From positions 11,454,146 through 11,518,145 of the forward strand of contig JALIRH010000018.1 in the NCBI GenBank assembly GCA_023055505.1: 64,000 nucleotides of DNA, in the 5' to 3' direction. The position numbers and the translations under genes are program-made. Source of the DNA: Callipepla californica brunnescens (Eukaryota; Chordata; Aves; Galliformes; Odontophoridae). Under the pieces are notes generated by a model. It was not told the origin of the DNA. It did no database searches and saw only the letters and a list, made by a program, of their open reading frames with translations. Shown here piece by piece: positions 12,258 through 24,900 of the stretch. Positions within the stretch are counted from its first letter, which is position 1. The number at the start of each line of letters is the position of its first letter.

Positions 12258-12805
12258 GGTCACTCTGAAAGTAAAGCCTCCTATTTATTTCCATGGAAAC
12301 TTCAACAGATACAAAGAACACAATAATGCTAATTAATAGAGCAGATTCTTAGTAATTTTTTTTTTTCAACATAGTCACAACCATGAAACAATTCACACAG
12401 AAGATCTGATTCAGATACTCTTTATTTCATGGTGTGCTAGCTGTGAATGGCTGTCTAGAATGTGACTTATCTGTCACGTCACTGCCACCACCACTGAAGT
12501 GCACCACCCACTGCCTCACTGCGCTCACATTCACTGTTTGGTCTCCATGAACATTCAGCAAGCATTGATGAGTGTCAGTGGGTGACATTTTTCTGCATGG
12601 AGAAATTCAGTGACACATTTCTGTATCACACATTCTTCCATGTCAGATATTATTTTGTCAGGCTGCCCCTCTGCTGTCATCTGTCACATGGTAACAACAC
12701 ATAATGGAATATTGCTGGAACATTCTACGTCTACAGCCATGCGATTAACATTTGCATCTGATGTCATGGGCCAATGTAACAAAATAGGAGGCACTACTTT
12801 CAGAG
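12258..12805 (-). mobile_element. Galluhop-type mariner copy (-), non-coding
   Basis: The left edge (ggtcactctgaaagtaaagc, then ctcctatttatttcc) is the inverted 3' end of the chicken mariner known as Galluhop. The right edge (aggaggcactactttcagag) is its inverted 5' end. The internal inverted blocks occur in family order: 'ggtctccatgaacattcagc' at about 12540, 'tctgtcacatggt' near 12678, and 'gggccaatgtaac' near 12770. At about 548 bp it is far shorter than an autonomous mariner (about 1.3 kb), so it is internally deleted and depended on transposase in trans. Stops occur in all frames of the transposase-derived part. Confidence 0.85.
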
Positions 12806-15524
12806 AAGATATCATATTTTCACTTTTAAGATGTCTTATCACTAATATTTCTGAATGCCTTGTCATCATTTCAACTGATTTTCTCTTAAATCTTTTTGAT
12901 AGCTTTTTGTTAATATCTAGGAGAAAAGAATGCTGTAATAACCTTCAATAACCTTAAGGGTTATCCTTTCTTTACAATTCATAGGTGAGCTGTACCCCTC
13001 TCCTCTCCACTTCCTGGTGAATATTTCAGCTATTACTGTTCCTTCTTAAACAAACAAACAAAAACTGTTTAATATTCTTAATAATTTTACCAAAGCATTC
13101 TTAAAGTAATGTAGACACACTATCCATATTCAATTTTGTACAGCTAGTAAAATACATCATTTTGGAAATAACAGCAAATAAAATGCTTGTTTGTAATGGC
13201 TACCTATCTGTAGGTATCTGATTGCCTTTTCTAAAGTATATGGTAAAACACAGAGAGCACATCACAGTAACAAGCACCCAGTAATTGCTACAAATTGATT
13301 TGCTTTATTTAAAGAGTTAGAGATGTCATTAAATATGGCTTAGGTTAGCTTCATCAAATTATTTATTGGGCAATAATCCTTAAAATGAATTTACTTTTGC
13401 TGTTGGCTGGCCAGTTACAGCTGTTTAACAAACCATTCATAATAAAATAAGTACAGGCATAAATGCTGCAAAAACATCAGTCAAACCATTTTAAATTAAT
13501 GCAATCATCTATAATTTCAATTCAGTGAATATAGCAGTTCTTTACAAGTAAAGAAAGACAGCCAGGGCTATTTCGTATGGTTTTATTTTGTACATGTACT
13601 TCTTGTAGGCTGGTTGGGAAAATATTTGTGTAATAATAACATCATACAATAAACTTGTCATAGATTTGGTGGGTGCGCATTTTTTGCCTAAGATATATAT
13701 ATATACCTCTGTTGTTAGTTACTACTTTGAAAAATAAATTTCTAAAGCAGACCTTCTATTAGCCTCCAACAGTTAGCTCTTTTCAGCTTTCACATGATCA
13801 GCATGCACAGGAAATAGTCAAGAGCAGTGGTGATTCACTTACCTTATGCAAATGGTAACAGTAGAATATGAATCCATGACATATAATATTAGTCATATTA
13901 TATTAGAAGAACCATTGAATTCTCTGTTTTTCTTAGTAAGTTGTTGGTTATCATTGCATAAAAAGAACAGAGAAGTTTGGTAGAAAAAAAACAAAAAAAC
14001 AAAACAAAAAAAACTTGTGTTCCAGCTTGTTCTCAAATATCAGAGGTACTAGAGGCGGCCGAGCTTGAATTCTGAGTGATGCTCAAGTTTCTGCTATAAG
14101 CCCAATTGACTTCAATATATGAACTATCATGCTTACAGATTCACAAATAGCACAATTCCCAATTAAGTTCGTTGCATTCAAATGGGCTGTCAAGTCCACT
14201 CTTAAAGGGAGTGGAAGAGTTTTGATAGGAAAGGTAGATCTTGATTAAAAGGTGGAAGAAAATTACAAGTTTTAACTTCTCCATCTTTTCATGTTTCTTC
14301 CGTGATTTTGTTTTCAGACATTAGTTAGAGAAAACTCTTTGAGGTACAAAAGAAGATATTATTCATTCATTTTTACAAACAGGAGAACTGGCAAAACTGC
14401 ATCTGAGTGCCAAAAAAAAAAAAAAAGAAAAGAAAAGGGCTTCTAGTATGGTGTTCTTAAAAAGCTTACAGTAAGATGGCCTTTGGAATAAAACTAAGTT
14501 ATATGTATTTTTTTCTATGAAGATTGGTTAATGCCTTCTCAAGGCCCACATGCTGTTTATGCTCAAACAGAAGATGTACAACAAATATTTTTAAAACCTG
14601 CTGACTACATCAGTAATGATCAGATAAAAAATACATTTCCACTAATGCCACTAATGCATCTCCTAAAGTATACATTAAATACAAATTTTGTAATGGCAAG
14701 CTATCAGAATATGTTACTGTTCATTTTCTCTGTTACCTATTTTATCTCTAATTATTACCATTACAGGTGTAATGAAGTTAGTATTCTATGGATACATAAG
14801 TTCATTTAAAGCAAAAGATAGTATTGCAGGTAAAAGAGGAAAAAAAATTGAATTTAATGTCTAACTGTCTAATGACTTTCAAAATGAATAAAAATAGACA
14901 GTAATTAACCTTTCAAACATTTAATAAAAAGAAGAATGAACTTGGCATTTTGAAAGAAGGAAGATAATCTAGATGTGATAACAAAGCAAAGCTGAACAGT
15001 GTTCTGACCTGTGAGGATACAAACATTGTAAATAATGTGAAAAAAATGCAAGATAAAATAAATAAATAAATGCCTTAATCATTCTAACTGAAGAAGAATG
15101 AAAAGAATGTGATGTGCTCAACCTAGACTAAATGGATGATATTTTGTCAATATTTTGAATACTTGGGTTATTTTGACCTCGATAAATGTTTAAAACTTTT
15201 TTGTTTGCTTGCTTGTTTTTCAGAGAGAAATACAGATGTAAAGATATACATGCAAATATTTTCCCCATACAAATGGTTTATCAGCAACAGATAATGCAGC
15301 ATGGCATCTTCCATTACGATAGCTGGTTTTCTAGATGAAGATAACAGAGTTATTATTCTATTTAGACTTGAGGATAGTCAAAAAGGAGACACCTAGAATT
15401 TCACAGTTCATCTCAGAAAATGTAACTTAATAGATTTAGTAAATTTTTATTTGTACATTCATTGACAAAGGAGAAGATTCAAAGATGACAATTATGTTTA
15501 TAGTGATAAAGTCTTGTTATTAAT
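12806..15524. other. AT-rich unique DNA with A-rich simple sequence
   Basis: No gene is recognised. It includes a TA run at about 13690-13703, an A-rich stretch broken by C at about 13984-14013, and an A run at about 14411-14425. Confidence 0.6.
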
Positions 15525-15680
15525 CTTATGTTGGGGTTTCCTCAAAGATCACTTTAGATTCTGTCTTACTGAATTTTTCACTTAACACTATAGCTAGGAG
15601 CAAGTTGGTGAAATTTGCTGATGCTACACAATGGGGAGAGAATCACAAGTCAGTATGTTCTGGAAAACTGTGAGGGAAAA
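15525..15680 (+). mobile_element. Ancient CR1/CR1-like RT scrap (sense +)
   Basis: A decayed stretch follows the order of the CR1 RT core. A 'ttggggtttcctcaaagatc' segment corresponds to the GVPQGS region. A 'gattctgtcttactgaattt' segment corresponds to GPVLFNIF. An 'aagttggtgaaatttgctga' segment is followed by tgctaca, corresponding to SKFADDT. Frames are broken. Divergence is high, so this is a tentative call from the order of three short matches. Confidence 0.5.
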
Positions 15681-16699
15681 ATAAGTTTGTTTTACAAGAA
15701 TAAAGAAGTTTGTCTCCAGTAGAATAACAAAATGGAGGCTGAAAGACAGTATCTTTCTGTGATGACAAACAAAAGGCAGAAAAGGATCTTTTCAGTTTTA
15801 TATTTGATTAAGCGAAAAGTATCAAAACTTGACTAATTTGATCTAGTATCTCAACCATGAACATAAATAGAAACATTTTCATTTCAGTATCAAGTTGCAC
15901 TTTAAAGACTCAGCTCAGGTAAATACTGAGGAAACAACAGGTCAGTATTAAATGAATTTCTCCAAACAGAGGTAGGAATAGTCAGATCATTTTTACTTAT
16001 GGTTAAAATGACATTACTGAAGCAGCCTAGGAGATCACATTATTTTCTGCTTTATTATGTTTATCCCAAGTCTTGTTCAGTGTTTTCACACTGTTTTAAA
16101 GAAATGTTTGTGGTCACGTCTCATTCAGTGTTTTCACACTGTTTTAAAGAAACGTTTGTGGTCATTTTATCTATGGTTTTCTTCCTGGAAGGCTATCCAG
16201 AGAAGAAATGTGTGATTCTTTTTTGACTTCTAACTTGAATAATCACTTGCATCTCTAATATAATGATGCAATATGACAAGATTTTCAAAAGTCTGTTTTT
16301 ATCAGCTTTACTTTGCCTTCTGTGGGCATTAAAGCAAGTAATGGTATCTCTATATATGTACAGTCAGTACTATTAGGAAAAACTTTGGAGTGCTGTGAAA
16401 TTATATGTCCAATTCTTATGGCTATGTTCACATCATACATGAATTAAATGAATTTTGCACCAGTAGATGAAGATTTTTTCTGGAATCTTGCAGTATAGGG
16501 AGAAAAAGAACAGGCAGGAGATGACAATGCCCACTGGAAGTGGAATATGTCCTTCTACGCAGAGAAAGATTCTGCATCCCACCTCATTTAGTTCTGACAC
16601 TAAGTTAAATGCAACTGTAAGAAAGTCAGCATAATTATGCTAGGGTATGTCAGAACACAACTGGATAGCAGTTAGTTTTACTAACAGCTGTCACTATGC
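15681..16699. other. AT-rich unique DNA with a 48-bp tandem duplication
   Basis: No gene is recognised. The one structured element is the 48-bp direct duplication at 16076-16164, listed separately. Confidence 0.55.
16076..16164. repeat. 48-bp tandem duplication (about 1.85 copies)
   Basis: A unit starting ttcagtgttttcacactg at 16076 restarts at 16124 after exactly 48 bp. The two copies differ at one position (aaatg versus aacg type change) over the shared 41 bp. Near-identity suggests a recent duplication. The unit is a multiple of three, so it stays in frame in a 75-codon open frame around it, but nothing else supports that frame as coding. Confidence 0.9.
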
Positions 16700-17385
16700 T
16701 GTAATGGTTCAATGGGCTAGCTTGTCTCAAGCCATCACGCTGCTCTCTCATGTCCCCTCATCAATAGAACAGAGGGATAAAATACTTTGAAAAAGAATCA
16801 AGGTTTGAGATAAGGACATGGAGATCAGTCACTAATTATCATCACGGTCATGAAAGACTCAGGAAATTTAATAGAAGATATTGCCTATTACTGAAAGCAA
16901 ACAAAAAATACTTTGCACTCATCCTCCCTCTTCTACCTCTTCCTGTCACACAGCTCAGGATAATAAGGAAGGGGGGTAGTGGTCAGTCCAAAATGCTTCA
17001 TCTCTGCCACCTCTCCACGCCCACTCTCAGACCCTGCTCCCACAACGCAGCCTTTGCCGAAGTGATCCCCGCGGACTTCCCACAGCCTGCAGCTCTCCCA
17101 GCACCACCCCAACACAGCTCCATACTTCAGGGCCCACCCTTCAGACACAGGTCCCCACACGTGGCAGCTCCCCCAGCCCTCCTGCCCCACCACTGCTCCT
17201 CTCCATGGGCTGCAGCTCCAGTACAGGCTGCTCTTGTGGGGTTACCCACGAGCCATGCTCCTCATCCACCGCTGCCCTTTGGGGTGTTCCTCTGCTAACA
17301 GATGCTGTTCCTATAGTCCTCCCAGTTGCTAGCAAACCCTTTCCCTGTAAGCCCAATATGTATGTGTATGAGGACAGTGTACTGC
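16700..17385 (-). mobile_element. Diverged avian ERV LTR (-)
   Basis: This GC-richer block in AT-rich surroundings matches, in inverted order, a common avian ERV LTR family that I recognise from memory. Near 16800-16830 there is 'ggtttgagataaggacatgg' followed by agatcagtcact, the inverted 3' LTR region. Near 16965-16990 there is 'aaggaaggggggtagtggtc' followed by agtcc. Near 17200-17260 there is 'ctccatgggctgcagctcc' and a 'ggggttacccacgagcc' stretch. Near 17340-17365 there is 'aagcccaatatgtatgtg'. Overlapping Pro/Ser/Cys-rich open frames of 62-101 codons on both strands reflect its GC content and are not genes. Boundaries are approximate and no TSD was found. Confidence 0.65.
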
Positions 17386-20300
17386 CTTATCTCATTGCTT
17401 GGGAAGCTGTTCATGAAGCATACAGAAGCCCTAGAGTAGAGCACAACCTGTAGCAGAGCTATATGTAGTGCAACAGTGAGAAAATTCCTACTAATCAACT
17501 TTGAGCCCATTTTCTTGCTCTTAACAAGCTGAGCTGCTTGTGAGAGCATGCTTCCCCCTGCCCACCACCTCTTGCTGCCTCTGGGACTGATGAAAGACAA
17601 TTTGGAGACATTACTTTTGTCATAACTTTTTCAGTTAAAAAGTAGACTGTTGCAGAATTGTAAGTAATTAATGCATTTTATCTTTTTGAAAAAGATATGG
17701 CTATTTTTAAAACAAATTAATAAGGCATTAAATTATATTCATGCTTCATCTATATTATTTACATATTTATACACATTTACATATTTATTTACAAATATAA
17801 CCATTATATCTCTGTATATATTAGTTTTATACTATATTTTTAATCAAAGTAAGTACTAAGAGAAAATGCATCAAAAATGAAACGTATTTGAATTGCCAAG
17901 ATTAATACTATAGTTCTTCTGATACTAATGAGTAAATAAGATTTTCCTCCATTCTTCAGATGGAGGCCTTGAAAATCTTCTTGTCTGCCTACGCTGTTGA
18001 TGCAGTTGTCAGAATCTCGTTTTGCTTATGGAAGTAGAAAACCTGGAAAGATGGTTCAGACATATGAGCATGTTATGACTCAGGTCAAGAAACACAAGAA
18101 CAGCATTCAGACAGGGCTCTACCTGAGCTAATAAACACTTCTTGGAGAGACTGTGAACAGGACTGTAATAATTAATGAGTGAAATTATGGTTGTAGTGAG
18201 TTAGATTAATGAAATCTCAAGGACACTTAAAAACCTGATCCTGAGAATTAAGCAAACTTATATGCATATACTTAAGTACACATTCAATCTTAAAGAAAAA
18301 GGCTGCAAAATCAGTGATGTAATGCTAGAAGCACATTCAGTTTCTAAATTTCTAAGACCAATCCTACTATCACTAGAAGTAATGAGTTTTTTCACTGAAT
18401 AAAGTTTGGAAATTTCATACAAAAATTGTATGAGTGTTAACACGTGTTTAATAGTAACACACCATCATAGTGAAGTGTGTGGATGGAAGCCAGGGGGAAA
18501 ACAGAACAAGCTGTGTGGTACTGAGTGAATATCCGGTGGAATGTAAATAATGTAGAAGAAATATTGATACTTCAAAGTGAAAAAATAAAGGAGATGTCCT
18601 AAGTTATTATGGAAGTAAGTAATTTATAATGCTACACTCTGAACATACTTCAAACACTAATCAAAGGCTGAGGGTATAAAACTGTAGCAGTAGTATTCCT
18701 TGACTGTGATCAGGTGGCAATAACCTGATGGGAATATTTGATGTAATGATAAGGGAGTAATACAGTTTGAATTTTGTACTGTTTTATTTAATATGGATAA
18801 TTAATACTCCTCTATGTTAGTGTGCAACACTATACACTGGCAACTGGAGGAAAAAAAAAAAGGAAACAGAAGTAATTTTTCTATAAGGTCAATCTTTGCA
18901 GAAAATTACAATGAACAGCTACTATAATGCAGATTTCTTGCAAATTCCTCACAGCAGGGAGTTAGTTTCTAAGAGAATACCAAAGCTGATTATAGAATCA
19001 AAGACTGAGGAGAAGGCACTGTACTGTGTAGTTTTACAGTTATTCCTTTCTGCTTTAGCTTTTCTTCTATCATTAAATTAAATCTAGGTAATATAAACAT
19101 GTTTAATGTGCTCCAAGCTTCTTTTACCTACAGAGACTGCCCTGATATATCACAGTATTGTATGTTCTTCCTTGATGAAAAATTTGCCATCTATCAGAGG
19201 TAAGAACTTGATGTTAATGAATGTTTCAACTTCTGTTCATTCACATGATGGGGAACAAAGATAGATCTCCATTTCTGTTTTCATCAAGTAATTAAACAGT
19301 CCACGCTGAAAGTGCATATCACACTAAGTTTGCGACTTCAGTAGAAAATGTTCCTGTGCAGGAGAGGAAGAGTGTTCTCTCAGTATTCCTAGGGCTGGAA
19401 AAGGAGAGTCTTTAAATTTACCTATGATTTACAGTAAAGCCCTCTTCTATTTTCAGGGTGATATTCTGGATGTTACAAGGACTTGGTAATATTTTTATTT
19501 GCTTTCCTCTGAGAGCCATTAACCTATTCCCAGTATATTTTCAAATTTGGTAGGAATGTGTAGGATTGTATTTTGTAACTCCTAACAGTGCTATTAATAC
19601 ACTACATATATATTTTTTCCTCTTTGGAGAGCAAAGCTTTTAGTTAGAATATTTACCAGGAACCTCGAGGAAGAGTTTTTGAAAGCTCTTGCTATCAGGA
19701 TGAGACAGAATAGAGTTCTATTCACTTATGTTCTGCAGTTGCATCACTCTTTTTTTCCAGCTCAGATTTTTCAACGTGAACTGCAATTTGTGAATGGAAG
19801 TTGTGTAGTAACTTTTATGTGCTTATGTTTGTGCATTAGTTTTAGATCAAATTACACATTCTACTAATACAAAATAAAAATCTATTTTCTTCCTATACAC
19901 ACAAAAGTATAAAAAGAAATAAGATATAATACTACTTGTTCACTTTTTTAACACTGTTCTGTATGCTTGTCTTGGTTCTATGCCATGGCTTAATTGTGTT
20001 ATTGGTTTAACATCCTAAAAGAGAGAATTCTGTAGTTACTTGATGCTAAGTGATTGTTTGCATAACATTTTAAGTTAGTGGCTAACGAACTCTGTATGTT
20101 GTTAAATAAAGAATATAATAATCTGTTAATTTTGCATTAGAAAGGATGGTAAGTTCTTTGACTTAATTTCCAGAAGGGATACAGAGTATAAAATTTACTA
20201 AAATTACTCTCTTTGAGAAAGTTGTTGCTTTCTTGAAAGTGCAGCAACCTCAAGAATGTCTCCAAATCCTCTAAAACATTCTTATAAGCATGAAGAAATT

Positions 20301-21801
20301 GCATTTATGTTGCATTTTCAAAGTTGTCTTTGCTATAAAGACAGTTGCCCATGATGAACTAATTTCTGTCTAATTTGAAAAAGTAATTTAAACGTCATTC
20401 ACATATTGAAACAGCTGAGTTATTAACAAATAAAAACAGTTGTGGATTGCATCCAGAGTTTTGCACTGGCCAACATGGCCGGATCAGAAGAAAAATCATG
20501 AACAATATAAAGACTGACTGTTGCAAAAATAGAAGTTTGGGGCTGTTTGGTTAACTGAACAAGGAAGACATGCAGCAGTATTGCTTGGATACAGAATATT
20601 CTCAGTCAGAAAGAATGACGGAATTGTCAGTTTCAGACAATTTTGTATCTGCCGAAATAGGGTGTACATGTATAGTCTTAGTAAGAGAAAGAAATATTAT
20701 ACATTTCATCAATTTACCCTGCTAGAACAATCTGAGAGACCAAATACACTTTGTCATTATGGACAAAGAAACAGTAGTGAGTAAAGGCTAAGTTAAAATG
20801 GTCACTGATAATGGATGTCTTTTAGTGCCCACTTTTCCATGATAAAAGTTACATTAAGTTTCTACAACATGATAAGTTTGTACTGTAATCTGTTATTAGA
20901 CAGAGTTCCATTTCCCTTTAACTGTATATATATCTTCTAGTGGAACTGAGTCCTTACAAGTACTAATTAGGCAGATTTTTACAAAGTTGTAGCTGACTTC
21001 AGTGGTAATTTGTGAGCTTGATCCAGAATATATATTAAGATACATATATATATACACACATTGCTTACATGTGTAGATATATATGCATACATATATGCTA
21101 AAGAAATAAATACTACTATGTATCTAATATGTATTTATGGACATTGTATGCCACTTACTTCTGGTAAATCCATGTGAAGAAGGAAACCACAGTTTTTCTT
21201 GAATTTTCAAACTTCAGTGTAGAGAGCAGCTTCATCGTGGATATTTTCTCACTATATTCCAAATACTACTTAGAAAAAAAAAAAAAGAAAGCATTTAAAA
21301 TTTTAGTAGTCTGTGTTATATCATATATGTTGACAAACAGGCCAGTTTAAAGTCTCCTACATATACTTGGAGACATAGTTTGAACATTCTCTTTACATTA
21401 TCCTCATTAGAGCCTTAAAAAATTAGAAAACTAGAGCTGCTTACACATTGTAAGGGATTAATTCAGAGCAAATTATTTTTATGTACAACTTACAAAAATA
21501 TATTACGTGACATTAACAGTAAGATTGTGTGTAGATACTGTTTCTGGGTTTATGAATCTGACCATCTCTAGCAACAAATAAATAAAGAGGAAAATGCATT
21601 ATGACCTTCTTTCAACATAGTTTATACCTGAGACTTAAATCAGATAAAATTGCTGTTTGATTTTTTTTTTCAAGAAGAAAATATATTGGATAATTTAGTC
21701 CTCCTAATGTTTTTATATGATTTAACATAGCTCTTAGGATAAAAGGAGCTGGCATGATGTATCACAGAGAGGCCAACTCTTCAAGCAATTCCTGGTAACT
21801 A
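17386..21801. other. AT-rich unique DNA, nothing recognised
   Basis: No gene or transposon is recognised. 17740-17830 is a quasi-periodic tatttacata-type AT-rich patch. 21035-21100 is TA/CA-rich simple sequence. An A run occurs at about 21272-21284. Confidence 0.6.
21035..21100. repeat. TA/CA-rich simple sequence
   Basis: Interrupted runs of ta and ca dinucleotides, with partly self-complementary stretches (acatatatatat, acacaca, atatatatgcat). Seen directly. Confidence 0.8.
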
Positions 21802-21984
21802 ATGACAGGACAAGAGGTAATAGCTTCTTGTTGCACCAGGGGAGGTTCAGGTTGGATATCAGGAAAACCTTCTACAAAAGAGTGGCCAGGCACTGGAATG
21901 GGCTGCCCAGGGAGGTGGTGGAGTCACTGGCCCTGGAGGTGTTCATTAAATGAGATCTTTTCCAACCTTAATGATTCTATGAAA
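21802..21984 (+). mobile_element. CR1 3' tail (+) with internal deletion
   Basis: It shows the CR1 order 'tgacaggacaagaggtaat', 'ggttggatatcaggaaaac', 'ctgcccagggaggtggtgg' and 'ccctggaggtgttca'. It then jumps directly to the terminal 'gatcttttccaacctta' and tgattctatga. The segment normally between these (the ggttggatggggct part) is missing, so this copy has an internal deletion of several tens of bp. Confidence 0.85.
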
Positions 21985-24900
21985 TGTTTCACAATGAGTT
22001 ATAAGACACATTCCAAAATAAAACTCTTTGCTTATTTCACTTTTCACTGGAAAAGAAGAATAAAAAGTATTTGGTTCACTCCACAGTATTATGAACAATT
22101 AAATGTTATTTAATGTATGTGACATTGCTACCGAGTATTCTGCTAGCTCAATTTAGCAGAAACATAAAAACGCTTATAATTTACAGGAGAGAAAGGAGAG
22201 GGAATGAAGCTGTGGAACACATCTTTGAAAAAAGCATGAAGAGTAGGGATGAACTTTTAGAAGAAATTGACTTTTATGCAGGCTTACCTTTGGTAGGGAT
22301 TACAGATGAGTTCTAAAAAGGAAAAAAAATCAACCCGATTCCCCCAAAAATCCTACATAAAAAATTATCATCTGCTCCAAAAACAACAACAAAAAAAAAG
22401 TGTGTGAAGGGGAGGGGGTAGGAGGGAAGTACTTTGCTATTTCTAGGAATATATATATATATAAAATAGGCTTTTCTTATTGATTGTGCCCCATGTTAGT
22501 ACATTAATGAAACAAAAATCATCAAGATAAAGATTTCAAGAAATAGTCTGAATCATTCAGCCTTCCTGTGAACAGGAACATGGACAGAATATTAAGAAGA
22601 AAAATGATGTCACTAATAAGCTGCAAGGAAGTACATGCATACAGAGTACTTCAACATTCACGTTTTGACCATGAAGATGTAAAGGCTTAAGTTACAATGT
22701 TAAGGACCTAAGTGTCTGTCCATAGCTCGGAAGCATGACACTGACTGGGGGAGGGAACAAAAGCAAGGGTTATGCTGGAGTGAGAGAGGGGAGCTAGGGT
22801 GAGGAGACACTTTAAATATTAAAAGATGTTAAAATCATGTTACTGTATTCAGTGCTTTGAAAACATAACCACTGCTCTTGCAGTGATTGCAGCATACTCA
22901 GATGGAAAACTGAGGAGTCCCTAAGACAGTAGGTATGAAAAATAGTACATTTTTTAATCCTGTAAGAATGAAAGTGTTGGACATCATTCCAATCATTCCA
23001 ATGCACATCACTGAATATGTCACGCTGAGCACACTTTGGAGTTTATTAGCTTGAATGTGGGTATCATTTGGTTCCTGTTGTCTGACTCCAAATATTAAAT
23101 AAAAATCTTGAAAAAGAAATGCAGAGTTTCTGAGGTAGTACTGGATTTGATAGTCTTAGCCCAAGGTAATTACAGATTACCTTGTAGGCACACAAAAACT
23201 TGACCATATTAGTCTAACCAACGCCATAGTAGCTGGCTCCTGAGAGGAGGGAAAAGATTGCTTTATTTTCTTTCTCTTTAGTTGTTGTGCTCTCCCTCAA
23301 GTTGATGCTTTAATATTCAGGGGGCGATCATTGGACTTCTAACAAGACAGTGTTATGTGGAAAAGTTCAAATATATTCCTAGTAATCTGTCCTTCCTCAC
23401 TCTCTGAAACAATAATACTGATGTTAAGAATCCTGAGCTCTTGAGATTTTGGAGCAAAAATAACGTGACCTTAAATGTGTTCCTCCACTGTATTAAAAAA
23501 TGATAATATTTTCATCAGATGAGCTACTTTAATTATTCATATGCTTGTTTGCGTTACGAAATTATGATTTCACATTACTATTATTTCTGTACAAGCAAAG
23601 AAACTTATCCATTTCACTGGTCAGTGACTGAAATACCACTTTGCTTGTAACATTGCTGTATCTGGCAAAAACATACAATTTACAGCTGGCAAGATCGATA
23701 GCTAGTATTTAGGCCAGACATGACTTAAGACTTTTTAAAGTAATAAATTACTATTACATTTTCTAGCACCAAAATTGAGATCTATTGTTAAAGAAAAGTC
23801 TGAAGTATTTCCTATGTTTCTTCAGTATAGACCTTGATCTCTTTTCTGAGTATTTCTAAGTAGCATTTGCTACTCTGGTATGATGTATCATGGTTTTCTT
23901 TGTGGTCTCTTGCTTTTGTGTTTAATATCAAATTCATGAGAAAAAAAAAGAAAAGAATTGGGAATACAATGGAACACAATGCTCTAAAAGACTTTACAAG
24001 AGGAGAAAATTTAGCAACAGCATTAGATCCTTGTAACCTGGCAGTATCAGTTCTCATGTGAGTCAGTTCTCCTATGAGAGCTGAGTGAATTGCCCTGGTA
24101 CACTCTCTGCTGATATTGCTACTTTAACATCCTAAAAGCATCTGTTCCCACATTACAACAGCAGGTGACAGGTCAGGGACTTGCCTTGGAGGGTATTCTT
24201 TTTTGTTTTTTGCTGCTTTCAACAGAGTCTAAGACTGTTTCCAACCTGTCTTTTCCATTTCACAGTAAGAATATGATTTTATTTATTTTTTTAATCATGA
24301 GTGTCAAGAACTTTCCCTACATTCCAGATAACTTTTGCATTTGTGTTTGCACTGGGTGGTAGCAGGGGGAGGCAAAAGGAAAACTTGCAATAAAAAGAAA
24401 AAAACTTTCTCATAAAGACACCTTGAATTAAGAGCAGTGTATTCTCATAGCTTAAACCGCCACTTTTTGGGTTTTGTATCCTCCCAGTTAAACCGGTATG
24501 GAAACTCCTGGTGTGGAATTAACTTAGACTTGACATTTAGAGGTATTTGTTGGGCACTAATATATAATGGAAATTAAAGGAGATACTGTGTTTGGAATTT
24601 AATGATATTTCATGTAACTGTACTACAGCTCCCAGGGGAAGATATTTTACCCTCTCTCTTCCCAGTGGAAAATAAATAATTCAGACTTTGTGTCTGCAAA
24701 AAGAAAGTTTAGTTAGACATTTTGTATTGAAAGGAGATAGGAAACAGGAGGCAGGTATAAAATGCTGACTTGTATGGGCATGTTTTTAAACTACATTTTC
24801 TCAGCCTAAAGCAAAACTAAGAAGGAAAAAAAGGACTAAGAATAATATTTATGCTATTCACTTCACATGTTTAAGGAATAACCTTTACTTCAAACCAATG

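Noticed and set aside
14053..14075. gcggccg and gaattc motifs close together, reminiscent of a cloning adaptor
   Set aside because: The surrounding sequence is ordinary AT-rich genomic DNA, the rare-cutter site is incomplete and no vector sequence follows. Chance is sufficient.
16933..17600. Cluster of Pro/Ser/Cys-rich open frames of 71-101 codons on both strands
   Set aside because: Mostly explained by the GC-rich LTR at 16.7-17.4 kb. Frames overlap on both strands and none is recognisable.
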